This document shows positions 35,985 to 44,990 of a stretch of DNA of 64,000 nt, in pieces. The DNA lies in assembly GCF_001612685.1 (NCBI RefSeq), contig NZ_BDAY01000069.1, positions 1 to 64,000 of the forward strand, written 5' to 3'. Within the stretch, counting starts at the first letter, position 1. Each line of letters begins with the position of its first letter. Position numbers and translations under genes: made by a program. Source of the DNA: Nocardia altamirensis NBRC 108246 (GTDB lineage Bacteria; Actinomycetota; Actinomycetes; Mycobacteriales; Mycobacteriaceae). Below the pieces are notes generated by a model, which was not told the origin of the DNA, made no database searches, and saw nothing but the letters and a program-made list of their open reading frames with translations.

Positions 35985-36366
35985 CCGGGCGGGCGATGGG
36001 GAGCCAGTGGGCTACTTCGGCGGCGCGACTGCCGGAGGCGGTGAGCGCGCCGGAGTCCAACGCGCCGGCGAAGTCGAGGAGCCCGGTGGCCAGCAGCAGC
36101 CAGGTGCGCGGGTCGGTCTCCACCACATTGGGCGGGGTGCCTCGGGTGTGGCGCGGGCCCTCGATGCATTGGACCGCGACGAACGGCGGCACCCGTACCT
36201 CCACCGAGTGCCCCGGAGCCGAGGCGGCCAGGGCGCGGGCGGTGGCGCGGACCGCTGCCGCGAGCTCGGTGCGGCCGGGAGCCGGCAGCGACTCGTCGCC
36301 CAACCACGCGCTGACCGCGTCGACCGCCGATCGGAGTTCGGCCGCACTCACCGATTGTCGTGCCAC
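35974..36366 (-). CDS. sterol-carrier-family (SCP-like) protein
   Basis: The 130-aa protein starts VARQSVSAAELRSAV and contains VEVRVPPFVAVQCIEG and the SCP-like segment PNVVETDPRTWLLLATGLLDF. The same small protein, Rv0807, lies next to purF in M. tuberculosis as I recall. It probably binds a lipid or similar ligand, but no function is established. The GTG start is set by the -10 element 7 nt upstream. Confidence 0.78.
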   Translation of the reverse strand: MARQSVSAAELRSAVDAVSAWLGDESLPAPGRTELAAAVRATARALAASAPGHSVEVRVPPFVAVQCIEGPRHTRGTPPNVVETDPRTWLLLATGLLDFAGALDSGALTASGSRAAEVAHWLPIARPVTD

Positions 36367-36373
36367 CTCGGCG

Positions 36374-36379
36374 AGGTTA
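36374..36379 (-). promoter_or_regulatory. -10 element of the SCP-like gene, leaderless start
   Basis: On the minus strand TAACCT ends 7 nt before the GTG. It lies only 20 nt from the 3' end of the GHKL-nuclease gene. Confidence 0.5.
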
Positions 36380-36398
36380 CCGGGGTGGTCGGACAGGG

Positions 36399-38435
36399 TT
36401 ATTCGCCGACGGCCCGGCCGGTGTCCGCAAGGGGTTCGCCGAGGCGCATGGCGTAGACACGCTCCAGGAAGTCGCGGTGTGCGCGCAGGGTGCTGTCGAG
36501 GAGTTCGCGCCAGGTGCGCCGATCGATGCGGCCGTCGCTGACCAGGGAGGACAGCGAGGCCGGGCCGAGTTTGTCGATGTGGTCGACGATGAAGGTGAGC
36601 CTGCGGCGCGGGAATTGTTCGCCGATGCGCAGGTTTTCGTTGAGGAAGCGGTCGAGCGCGTAGAGGTAGTTGATCGCGCGGTTGTATTCCTCGTCGGTGA
36701 GGTGGTAGTCCATCCGCTTGATCTCGACGATCCACAGCTCGCCCGCATCGTGCAGCAGCACGAAATCGGGCTCGCGGCGTTCGCTCCCGATGGCGGTGGT
36801 GAGCAGGTTGACGCCGAATTTCTGTGCGTACCACCGTTCGAAGCTCACCCGGACCCGTTTCAGCGATTCGTTCATGCCGAGCGGCGTCCATTCGGGCGCG
36901 AGCAACCATGGTGCGCGTTCGATCAGCTCCTGGAAGGGACGTTCGAGCGAGCGGCGGTCATCGATCAGCGACTGCAGCCGATTCACCACGGCCACCCGTT
37001 CCGAAGCGATCTGGCCGAGCGAATAGATCTCGGCGACCCTGGCCGCCTCGAACAGCGCAACCACCACGTCGAGCCGGTTCTCGGTGTCCTCGGCGACCTC
37101 CTTCAAGGTCTCCAGCAGACTGCGTTGCGGTCCCAGCGAAAGGGCAAGGCGCACAATGCTTTCAATATGAACCCGGTCTTCTAGCGCCGCTCTGTCCTTG
37201 TTGTTCACCAGGATTCGCGCGGCGTCCATCACCGACTTGCGGAACAGCCGGTCGTTCGGCGCCACCGCCTGCAGGGTGGCCAGAATGCCCGACTTCTCGA
37301 CGAACTCCTCCCACACGCGCCGCTTCACCGAACTCTCGCCGAGCCTGCCGAGCTCACGGACGAGATTGCGACCCCACGCCGAAAGCGCTTCGCCCCGTTC
37401 GGAATTCCACATGATGTCCTGACGGTCGGACCGCACGAGGTCTTCCTCGTCGTCGAGCCAGTTCACATGGATGGCGCCGACCAGATACGACCGCAGCTTG
37501 TATTCGCCGGTGAAACCCGACGAGATGCCGAAGTCCCTGGTCTGGGCGACCAACTTGCCGCGCGCGTAGATGCGCACACCCGCCATCGCCTCGTCGCGAT
37601 ACGGAATCTTGGAATAGGCGGCCCACCCGGTCACCGGGAGGAACCGATTACCAACGCGCACCGGGCTTTTCCCGACATCGATCTTGGTCTCGTCCATCAG
37701 GTCGATCGGCAGATCGCTCAGCATGAACATCTCCGACTCGGCCGCGGCCATGGTGTTGCGCACCACCACTTGCCAATCGGTGCGCTCCAGCCCGAACCTG
37801 GCCGCCAGCTGCCTGCTCAGCTCGGGTCCGGTATTCACCCGCTTGCGGAAGAAGTCCCGCAGAATCACCGTCGTGCCACGTTCGGTGCTGAAGGTGCCGT
37901 CCAGGTCGCCGAGACGGGGGTAGTAGTCGCGCTCAGTATCGGAGAGCATGTCGTCGAGATTCATGATGATGTTGGCGACCGGCCAGCCGTCGGCGGCGCG
38001 CTCCGCGTCGGTGCCGCCGACCGAGATCACCTCGATGGTCCGGCAGATGCCGAACGGCGCGAGTTTGCCGATTCCCTTGCGGCCCATGACCGGCCGGTCC
38101 AGACCGCGGGACAGGTCGGAACCGGTGCGGATCCTGCGGTCGGAGCCGACCATCAGATAGTGTGCGTTCACCTCGTCCGAGGTCATGCCGTGTCCGTTGT
38201 CCCGCACCAGGATTTCGTACGGTTCGCGCCCTGCCGCGTGCACGGTGCCTGCGAGGGTCACGCCCCACGGCAACGACACTTCGACGCGGGTGGCGTCTGC
38301 GTCATAGGAATTCGCGATGAGCTCGGCGAGTACCGCGGAAACCCGGTCATACAGTCGAATGCCGAGCTTGTCGATGGTCAGTCGGCTGATGCGCATCGTG
38401 TACTTGTGCGCGGTGCCGTCGCTGGTGTCGTGCAT
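36399..38435 (-). CDS. GHKL ATPase fused to a PD-(D/E)XK nuclease domain (candidate defence protein)
   Basis: The 678-aa product joins two modules. The N-terminal half is a Bergerat-fold (Hsp90/MORC-like) ATPase: N box ELIANSYDAD (Glu38, Asn42, Asp45), G1 box DNGHGM (Asp79-Gly83), G2 box GRKGIGKLA (Gly118-Lys124) and an S5-like transducer region. The C-terminal part has the nuclease core EPDFVLLHDAGELWIVEIK, with Asp557, Glu571 and Lys573. This resembles DUF4263 (Shedu) nucleases. ATPase-nuclease fusions of this type occur in anti-phage systems. It stands alone between housekeeping genes. The ATG at 38435 is preferred over an upstream TTG because the extra 34 residues are not protein-like. 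Confidence 0.8.
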   Translation of the reverse strand: MHDTSDGTAHKYTMRISRLTIDKLGIRLYDRVSAVLAELIANSYDADATRVEVSLPWGVTLAGTVHAAGREPYEILVRDNGHGMTSDEVNAHYLMVGSDRRIRTGSDLSRGLDRPVMGRKGIGKLAPFGICRTIEVISVGGTDAERAADGWPVANIIMNLDDMLSDTERDYYPRLGDLDGTFSTERGTTVILRDFFRKRVNTGPELSRQLAARFGLERTDWQVVVRNTMAAAESEMFMLSDLPIDLMDETKIDVGKSPVRVGNRFLPVTGWAAYSKIPYRDEAMAGVRIYARGKLVAQTRDFGISSGFTGEYKLRSYLVGAIHVNWLDDEEDLVRSDRQDIMWNSERGEALSAWGRNLVRELGRLGESSVKRRVWEEFVEKSGILATLQAVAPNDRLFRKSVMDAARILVNNKDRAALEDRVHIESIVRLALSLGPQRSLLETLKEVAEDTENRLDVVVALFEAARVAEIYSLGQIASERVAVVNRLQSLIDDRRSLERPFQELIERAPWLLAPEWTPLGMNESLKRVRVSFERWYAQKFGVNLLTTAIGSERREPDFVLLHDAGELWIVEIKRMDYHLTDEEYNRAINYLYALDRFLNENLRIGEQFPRRRLTFIVDHIDKLGPASLSSLVSDGRIDRRTWRELLDSTLRAHRDFLERVYAMRLGEPLADTGRAVGE

Positions 38436-38686
38436 TGCCGGGCCCCCAATCCGCCCGAAGGTGTTGCTTGCCGATCTTGTCGGCACACCCCATCCTCGTC
38501 CGCCCGGTTGGCCGTGGCCTGAACAATTCAAGACCAATTCATAACGGACAGTACGTTCTACTACGCTGCGGTCTCGGTTTCAGCAACCGTTGGGTAACGG
38601 CAGGCGAGAACGACGTTCGCTGCGCGAGTCGCGCAGAAACGCCGAGAGGACCGAGTTGTCGCTCGGCCCTGTCGTTTCGCAGGCAA
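38436..38686. other. spacer upstream of the GHKL-nuclease gene
   Basis: About 250 bp carrying the promoter of the GHKL-nuclease gene, with a possible minus-strand -10 (TTATGA near 38540) and a roughly 100-nt leader. A small perfect palindrome (CTGCGCGA g TCGCGCAG, 38620-38636) is present, which could terminate the upstream hydrolase gene or bind a regulator. Confidence 0.35.
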
Positions 38687-40153
38687 TCAGTGGGCGGCCA
38701 CCGGCTGCTTCGGCGTGGTTCGCATGCCGACATAGCAGGCTTGGGTGCCGTCGGTGAGGGTGGTGAAGACCACGGGCATGTAGTCCTCACTGAAGGACGG
38801 GCCCGCGCCGGAGGCGGCGAAGACGGTGTCGGACATCGGAGTCAGGTCCATGCTGAGCGGCGGGGACATGTCTTTCATCTCGTCGACGAATTCGTAGAGC
38901 ATGTGGGCGGAGCCGTCGTCGCGCTTGCTGACGGTGATGACGACGCCCGCGCGACGGTAGGTGCCGACGAACGGGGCGATGTCGACCTCGATGGGCGGAT
39001 CGGCAGGGGCGAAAGCCTCCGGCATGCGCACGCCTGCCAGCTCGGCGAGCAGTTCGCGGAACAGCGCCGCGTAAAGCTGGCGGGCACCACCACCATTGGT
39101 GAGCAGCGCGACCGCCACTCCGGCCTCGGGAATGGCGCGCAAGTAGGCGTACTGCCCGATGGCGGCCCCGTCGTGGCCGAAGCCCTTGATGCCGTCCCAG
39201 TTGTACAAGGTCCAGCCGAGACCCCAGCCGTCGCCGCTGACGGTCCACTTGTCGGGCACCTCGATCTCCTGATGCTGCATCGCCGCAACGGTTTCCGCGG
39301 ACAGCACCGCGGTGCCGTCGGCGGCGCGGCCGCCATCGAGGTGCATCTTGGCGAAGCGAACCATGTCGCCCGCGGTGCTGATGACCCTGGCCGCTGGCGC
39401 GACCGCGCGCGGCATGATGTCCCAGGCCGGCGCCGGGTCCGGATACTGGCCGGGATCGCCGAGGTGGCTCATCGCGACCCGGAACCGCAGCGCCTGTTCC
39501 GGCAGCGTCACGAGCTGGTCGAGACCGAGCGGGGTGGCGAGCAGGTCCTGCACGGCCTGGTCCCACGTCGTGCCGGTCACCACCTCGATGAGGCGGCCGA
39601 GTACCACGAAGCCGAGACCGCCGTACGACGTGCCCGTTCCCGGCTTGCAGTCCAGCGCGACTTCCCTTGCCGCCTTGACGAATTCGGCGAGGCAGTCGTC
39701 ACCGCGGCCGCCGTCGTAGTTGAAGTCGTTGGTCACGCCGCCGGTGTGGCTGAGCAGCTGCCGGACGGTGATCTGCGCGGTGGCTTCCGGATCCGGCGTG
39801 GCGAACTCGGGCAGCATGTCCACAACGGCGCCGTCGAGGTCGATCTTGCCCTGGTCGACGAGCCGCATGACCATCGTCGCGGTGTAGACCTTGGCGATCG
39901 AGCCGCACAGGAACACCGAATCGGTGGTGACCGCGACCCCGGTGCCGCGATGCAGTACGCCACTGGCGATTTCGTACACCTGACCGTCGACCAGGATCGC
40001 CAGCGCCGCCCCCGGCACGTGGTAGGTCGCACGGAGCTCATCGAGCCGCTGCTGCCACTTGGCGACGGAGAACGTCCGGCCCGGCGTAGCACTGCCCCAC
40101 TCCCCCTGCGCCTTCCACTCGCCGTTGGCGTCCCAGTTCACGTTGTTCGACAT
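38687..40153 (-). CDS. serine hydrolase, beta-lactamase/class C family
   Basis: This 488-aa penicillin-recognising-fold hydrolase has no visible signal peptide. The nucleophile motif is Ser85-Ile-Ala-Lys88 (CGSIAKVYTAT). A family landmark is LLSHTGGVTNDF, and the third-motif counterpart is GFGHDGAAIG. The second motif, normally YxN, reads Tyr177-Gly-Gly, which argues against beta-lactam hydrolysis and for an esterase or peptidase. A C-terminal lipocalin-like domain follows. The ATG has GGGAG upstream. Confidence 0.85.
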   Translation of the reverse strand: MSNNVNWDANGEWKAQGEWGSATPGRTFSVAKWQQRLDELRATYHVPGAALAILVDGQVYEIASGVLHRGTGVAVTTDSVFLCGSIAKVYTATMVMRLVDQGKIDLDGAVVDMLPEFATPDPEATAQITVRQLLSHTGGVTNDFNYDGGRGDDCLAEFVKAAREVALDCKPGTGTSYGGLGFVVLGRLIEVVTGTTWDQAVQDLLATPLGLDQLVTLPEQALRFRVAMSHLGDPGQYPDPAPAWDIMPRAVAPAARVISTAGDMVRFAKMHLDGGRAADGTAVLSAETVAAMQHQEIEVPDKWTVSGDGWGLGWTLYNWDGIKGFGHDGAAIGQYAYLRAIPEAGVAVALLTNGGGARQLYAALFRELLAELAGVRMPEAFAPADPPIEVDIAPFVGTYRRAGVVITVSKRDDGSAHMLYEFVDEMKDMSPPLSMDLTPMSDTVFAASGAGPSFSEDYMPVVFTTLTDGTQACYVGMRTTPKQPVAAH

Positions 40154-40207
40154 CTCGTTCTCCCGCTGCAGATCCGTTGGCGCGTACGCCGTTCTCGTTA
40201 TGCGAAC

Positions 40208-40237
40208 ACTGTACTCATATGGGAACAGCGTGCGCAA
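40208..40237 (-). promoter_or_regulatory. promoter of the serine hydrolase gene
   Basis: On the minus strand a -35 TTGCGC and a -10 TACAGT are 18 nt apart. A near-palindrome (ACACTGT at 40206-40212 and ACAGCGT at 40225-40231, one mismatch) spans the spacer and could be an operator. Confidence 0.5.
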
Positions 40238-40294
40238 ATGCGCGATTGAAACTACTGTTTTGCCTGGAAGAGATGGCTTTAGCGCGCTGCGGAG

Positions 40295-40927
40295 CTACCG
40301 CGAGGTGGAAATGCGGCGGGCCAGCCGGGGCGCGATGGCCCCGCCCGCATTGATGGCCAGGTGGAGCAGGGCCGGGGCGGTGGCGCTCGCGGTGCGGCGG
40401 CGGAGCCAGCCGAGCGCGAAGCCGCCCGCGGTGGTGGCGGCGACCGCCACCGGAACACTGTCCCCTACCGAGCGGGCCGGGGTGATGTGCCAGAGGCCGA
40501 AGGTGACGGCACCGAGCAGGGCGCCCGCGCGGGGGCCGAAGGCGTTGTCCAGCAAGGGTTCCATGGTGGCGCGGAAGATCAACTCTTCGCTGTACACGGT
40601 GCCGACCGGGATATGGACCGCGACCCACTCGGCGGTAGCGACGTCAGGACCGCGGTCGGTGTAGTCCTGCAGGCTGTTACGAACGGAGGGGATCGCCAAG
40701 GCCGCGGCATATCCGGCGACAACGATCGTGGCGGACCCGATGCCGTAGCGAAATCCCTTTGCGGAGAACCAATTCGGCGTAGCTCGGAAGGTGAAGCCGT
40801 AGACCGTCGCGAATCCCGCATTGACGACGGTTCTGCCGCGGACACCGAGGCCGAGCGCGGGCAGCGCCCAATTGCTCCATACCAGCGGGATACCAATGGC
40901 GGCAACGACTTGCGGAACTCGGCTCAC
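40295..40927 (-). CDS. CPBP family intramembrane metalloprotease
   Basis: The 210-aa multi-spanning protein carries the CAAX-protease/bacteriocin-processing motifs: EELIFR (in VYSEELIFRATME), FGLWH and HLAIN. These supply the glutamates, histidines and asparagine of the metal site. The GTG overlaps the stop of the upstream alpha/beta hydrolase gene (GTGA), so the two are co-translated. The natural substrate is unknown. CPBP proteins range from prenyl-CAAX proteases to bacteriocin immunity. Confidence 0.85.
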   Translation of the reverse strand: MSRVPQVVAAIGIPLVWSNWALPALGLGVRGRTVVNAGFATVYGFTFRATPNWFSAKGFRYGIGSATIVVAGYAAALAIPSVRNSLQDYTDRGPDVATAEWVAVHIPVGTVYSEELIFRATMEPLLDNAFGPRAGALLGAVTFGLWHITPARSVGDSVPVAVAATTAGGFALGWLRRRTASATAPALLHLAINAGGAIAPRLARRISTSR

Positions 40928-42657
40928 TTGATCGTCCGTTCGAAATCCTCGGCCGTCTCGACCTCGGCACGGATCCGGTCGGACATGCCCGCCGTCCAGT
41001 CCGGCGGCGCGGCGATGGCGGCCCAGCCGTCGAGCACCAGACTGCCGTAGCGGTGTCCGTGCCCGTCGGTGACCGCTTGGGCATTGGTGAGATCGGCGGC
41101 GACCTGCCAGAAGGTGACGAACGGCCACCAGCGCATCTGCGAGGACACGTCGGCGCCGCGCGGCTCGGACAGCCAATCCGGTTGCGAGAAGATGAGATCG
41201 GTCGACCACCAGACGATCGGATCCGACGCGTGCTGCAGGTAGGCGATCCGCGGCGGCCGCCACTCGGTGGAGGGACGCGCGAGATCGGCACTGTCCGAAG
41301 CGAATCGCACCACCAGGCCGTCGGCATAGACCGGCGCGACCTCCCGCGAGCCGGGGTCGCGACGCGAAACGAACTGCTCCCATAGTCGATTCGAGTTCGG
41401 CGGGCCGACCCACAGCGCGCCGTCTATCTTGGTGCGCAGGTCGGCGAGCCCGTCGAAGGCCGCCTCGGAACCCTGCGAGCCGAGGCTCTCCCCGTACACC
41501 AGCAGCTTCGGCCGCTGATCCCGCGGCCGCACGCTCCAGTGCCGATACACCGCGTCGAACAGGTTGCGCCCCGCGGTCGTCGCCTTGCCGCGGTCCGCCA
41601 GGAACGACAGCACGCTCGGCAGATACGAGTACTGCGAGGCGACGATCGCGCTGTCGCCCCCGTACATGTACTCGATCGCCCCGGCGGCCATCGCATTCAC
41701 CCAGCCGGTGCCGGTGGTGGTCATCACCACAAGCACCTTCCGATCGAAGGCTCCGGTGCGCTCGAGCTCGGCCGCCGCGAGTTCGGCCGGGTCCTGTTCC
41801 CCTTCAGTCGATTCCAGGCCGACGTACGCGCGGATCGGCTCCTTGGCAGGCTTGCCGGTCACCTCGCCGATCTTGCTCGCGGTTGGCCCGTGCGAAACGA
41901 ACCACCGCCCTTCGTAACCGAGCGTCTCCCACTTCGCCAGCGACGCGGGACTGCCGGACCGCTCCGGCTGCACCGGCTGGACCGCGTTCATCGATGTGTG
42001 ATCGTTGCGCACGCTGAACGCCGAGTTGGCGACAGCGAAGAAGGCCCGCGAGGCCACACCGTTGAAGACCGTCACGGTCAGCACGATGAGCACGAGCAGT
42101 CCGGCGGCGGGCGCCAGCTCCCTCGGCACCCGCACCCAGCGGTTGAGCAGCCTGGCCAGGAACAGAATGATCTCGCGCACCGTCCGATACGAGGCGACCA
42201 CTGCCGCGCCGACCGCCATGCTCAGCAGCCCGGTGCGCAGGTACGCCGGGGTGGTGGTGCCTGCCATGCCCATCAGCGCGGTGATCTCGCGCTGCCAGCG
42301 CGCCGACTGCACCAGCATCAACGCCGCACTCACCGCGGCGGTGAGCAGGATCGCGGACTTCACCGAGTAGCGCACCCAGGTCGGCGGCGGCGCGATCTTC
42401 AGCCGCGGCCGCACCCACAGCCGGAACAGCCATTCGAGCACACAGCCGACCCCGTAGCCGAGCGCGGCGTTGATCCCGCTGATCAGTCCTTGGAACAGCC
42501 AGTCACGCGGCAGCAGCGACGGCGTCACCGACAGCGCGAAGAACACGGTCGCGACAACCAGGCCGACATAGTTCAGATCGATGATGTCTTCCACGCGCCG
42601 CACGAGGACGACGCCGCGCGCACGCAGCTTCGTCAGGGTGGATGCGGTGTCGAACAC
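40924..42657 (-). CDS. membrane alpha/beta hydrolase (Abhydrolase_9), copy 1
   Basis: The 577-aa protein has about five N-terminal transmembrane helices (Abhydrolase_9_N) and a C-terminal extracytoplasmic alpha/beta hydrolase domain. The nucleophile elbow is LLVYGESLGSQGSE. It is paralogous to the protein at 43233-44990. Both contain QSARWQREITALMGM and ERSGSPASLAKWETLG unchanged. Lipid-like substrates are plausible for such membrane hydrolases, but none is known. Confidence 0.85.
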   Translation of the reverse strand: MFDTASTLTKLRARGVVLVRRVEDIIDLNYVGLVVATVFFALSVTPSLLPRDWLFQGLISGINAALGYGVGCVLEWLFRLWVRPRLKIAPPPTWVRYSVKSAILLTAAVSAALMLVQSARWQREITALMGMAGTTTPAYLRTGLLSMAVGAAVVASYRTVREIILFLARLLNRWVRVPRELAPAAGLLVLIVLTVTVFNGVASRAFFAVANSAFSVRNDHTSMNAVQPVQPERSGSPASLAKWETLGYEGRWFVSHGPTASKIGEVTGKPAKEPIRAYVGLESTEGEQDPAELAAAELERTGAFDRKVLVVMTTTGTGWVNAMAAGAIEYMYGGDSAIVASQYSYLPSVLSFLADRGKATTAGRNLFDAVYRHWSVRPRDQRPKLLVYGESLGSQGSEAAFDGLADLRTKIDGALWVGPPNSNRLWEQFVSRRDPGSREVAPVYADGLVVRFASDSADLARPSTEWRPPRIAYLQHASDPIVWWSTDLIFSQPDWLSEPRGADVSSQMRWWPFVTFWQVAADLTNAQAVTDGHGHRYGSLVLDGWAAIAAPPDWTAGMSDRIRAEVETAEDFERTIK

Positions 42658-42887
42658 GAGAGCTCAGCGCGCGCGTGGTTCGGGCGCTGGCGGCGGGTCG
42701 GTGATCATCACCCGAACAGTATGGCGGTTGTGGTCGTTTTCCAGCGCCCTGCGCCATGCGTGTTCGCGGTCACCGACCCGCGCGGCGACCCGGGCCGAAA
42801 CCCGCATCGGCGGCGTCGGCAACTACCCACGGCGCTCGAGTAGTTGTACGCGGTTGCCCGCGAACGGATGTCAGCAGAATTTATGCC

Positions 42888-43178
42888 ATGAGCACAACCA
42901 ACGGCCAGTCGAAGACCACGTCGGCCTTCATGGCGCAGTCGGCGATCGCGTTCGGCGCCAGCTTCATCGGGACCGGCATCGGCCTCTGCTATCTGCCACT
43001 GGACATCTGGCAGCGCGGCTTTCTCGCGATGTCCCTGCTCTTCCTGGTAACCAGCACCTTCACCCTGGCGAAGGTGGTGCGTGACCAGCACGAGGCCGCG
43101 ACCGTACACGGTCGCATCGATCAGGCACGGATGGAAAAGCTGCTCGCCGAGCACGATCCGTTCAACACCGTCGCCTGA
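42888..43178 (+). CDS. YiaA/YiaB-like two-helix membrane protein
   Basis: The 96-aa product starts MSTTNGQSKTTSAF. It has two hydrophobic helices with the YiaAB-type pattern SAIAFGASFIGTGIGLCYLP and WQRGFLAMSLLFLVTSTF, then a charged tail (RDQHEAATVHGRIDQARMEK). The function of this family is unknown. It is transcribed alone on the plus strand between the two minus-strand hydrolase paralogues. Confidence 0.8.
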   Translation: MSTTNGQSKTTSAFMAQSAIAFGASFIGTGIGLCYLPLDIWQRGFLAMSLLFLVTSTFTLAKVVRDQHEAATVHGRIDQARMEKLLAEHDPFNTVA

Positions 43179-43232
43179 CGCCGACTGGGCGGGCCTGGTG
43201 CACGAGGGGTCCCGGCCCGCTCAGTTCGGCAT

Positions 43233-44990
43233 TCACTTGAGTGAGCGTTCACGAATCGCCGACTCCGCCAAGTAGTTTCGGATTCGATCCGAGAGATCGG
43301 CGGACCACTCCGGTGGCTCGGCGAGCGCGGCCCATGCATCGAGCACCAGCGTGCCGTACCGATGCCCGTGCCCGTCGTTGACGCCCTGCGCGTTCGGCAG
43401 ATCCGCGGCGACCTGCCAGAACGTGACGATCGGATACCACGCCATGGTCGGCGACACATCGGCGCCGCGCCGCTCCCGCAGCCAATCCGGTTCGCTGAAA
43501 AGCAGATCCGGCGACCACCAGACCACCGGGTCGGACGCGTGCTGCAGATACGCGATGCGCGGGGTGAGCCAGGTACTGCCCGGCTGCCACAGGTCGCCGC
43601 GGCTGTCGGCGAAACGAACAACCAGCCCGTCGGCGTAGGTCGGCAGCACCTCGGGGGAGCCGGGATCGCGGCGGGCGGTGAACTCGCCCCACAGCCGATT
43701 CGAGTTGGGCGGCCCGACCCACAGCACCCCGTCGGATTTCGCCCGCAGATCGGCCAGCCCGGTGAACGCACCCTCGGAGCCCTGCGAGCCGAGGCTCTCG
43801 CCGTAGACGAGCAGCTTCGGGCGGGCCTCGGCGGGGCGCGCCGACCAGTGCTCGTACACCTTGTCGAACACCAGCTTCCCCATCCGGGTCGCCTTCGCCT
43901 TGTCCGAAAGGAACGAAAGCACGCTGGGCAGATACGAATACTGGGTGGCGACGATCGCGGTGTCGCCGCCGTACATCATCTCGACGGATTCGGCGCTGGT
44001 GGAATCGACCCAGCCGGTGCCGGTCGTCGTCACCACGACCAACGCCTTGCGCTCGAAGGCGCCGGTGCGCTCCAGTTCCGCGACGGCGAGCTCAGCCTGG
44101 GCTTCCGGGCTGTCCGCCGATTCCAGCCCGGTGTACACCCGGATCGGCTCGCGCGCGGGTTTGCCGGTGACTCTTTCGATGTCGGCGGCGCTCGGCACGT
44201 AGGAGACGAACCAGCGGCCTTCCGAACCGAGCGTCTCCCACTTGGCCAGCGAGGCAGGGCTGCCTGAGCGTTCCGGCAGTTGCGGCTGGGCGGCATTGGG
44301 CGAGGTGTGGCTGTTGCGCACGCTGAACGCCGAGTTCGCCACGGCGAAAAAGCCTTTGGCCAGGACACCGTTGAACAGGGTTACGGCGACGACGGCGACG
44401 ACGAGGAAGCCGATCGGCAAGGCGAATCGACGCGGGATGTGCACCCACTCGGTGAGTTCCCCTGCGACCCACCGGACCAGCCATCGGACGCCGCGAAACA
44501 CGCCGACCACCAAGGCGATCACGGCGACACTGAGCGCACCGGTGCGCAGGAAGCCGGAGGTGGTGATGTCGTCCATCCCCATCAACGCGGTGATCTCGCG
44601 CTGCCACCGCGCCGACTGCACCAGCATGACGAGCACCGTGACCACGCAGCCGATCAGCACGGCGACCTTGCCCGCGCCGGGCAGCCAGCGTGGCAGCTCG
44701 GCGAATACCTTTGCGGCACCGGCGGGAACCGGTATCCGCGGCCGAATCCACTTGCGGAACAACCACTCGAACAGGCAGCCGACGCCATAGCCGATCGCGG
44801 CGTTGACGCCGCCGATGAGGCCCTCGAACAACCAATCCCGCGGCAGCAGCGAGGGAGTCAGCGACAACGCGAAGAACAGCGTCGCGACGACCACCCCGAC
44901 ATAGTTCGGGCGAAAGAAACGCTCGACGGCGCCGACCACCCGGCCGGCGCCCTCGCGGACTGAGACCTGCTGCGCCTCAGTGCCCGTCAC
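43233..44990 (-). CDS. membrane alpha/beta hydrolase (Abhydrolase_9), copy 2
   Basis: This 585-aa paralogue of copy 1 has the same layout: N-terminal helices, the shared block NYVGVVVATLFFALSLTPSL (copy 1 has NYVGLVVATVFFALSVTPSL) and the GESLGSQG elbow. The C-terminal half is nearly colinear (PPNSNRLW, FTARRDPGS, YADGLVVRF). The ATG overlaps the purL stop by four bases (ATGA), so it is read from the purL transcript. Confidence 0.85.
   Translation of the reverse strand: MTGTEAQQVSVREGAGRVVGAVERFFRPNYVGVVVATLFFALSLTPSLLPRDWLFEGLIGGVNAAIGYGVGCLFEWLFRKWIRPRIPVPAGAAKVFAELPRWLPGAGKVAVLIGCVVTVLVMLVQSARWQREITALMGMDDITTSGFLRTGALSVAVIALVVGVFRGVRWLVRWVAGELTEWVHIPRRFALPIGFLVVAVVAVTLFNGVLAKGFFAVANSAFSVRNSHTSPNAAQPQLPERSGSPASLAKWETLGSEGRWFVSYVPSAADIERVTGKPAREPIRVYTGLESADSPEAQAELAVAELERTGAFERKALVVVTTTGTGWVDSTSAESVEMMYGGDTAIVATQYSYLPSVLSFLSDKAKATRMGKLVFDKVYEHWSARPAEARPKLLVYGESLGSQGSEGAFTGLADLRAKSDGVLWVGPPNSNRLWGEFTARRDPGSPEVLPTYADGLVVRFADSRGDLWQPGSTWLTPRIAYLQHASDPVVWWSPDLLFSEPDWLRERRGADVSPTMAWYPIVTFWQVAADLPNAQGVNDGHGHRYGTLVLDAWAALAEPPEWSADLSDRIRNYLAESAIRERSLK

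Noticed and set aside
38436..38537. 34-residue N-terminal extension of the GHKL-nuclease protein starting at a TTG
   Set aside because: The extension is Gly/Arg/Pro-rich with no ribosome site, and the ATPase domain begins after the ATG at 38435.
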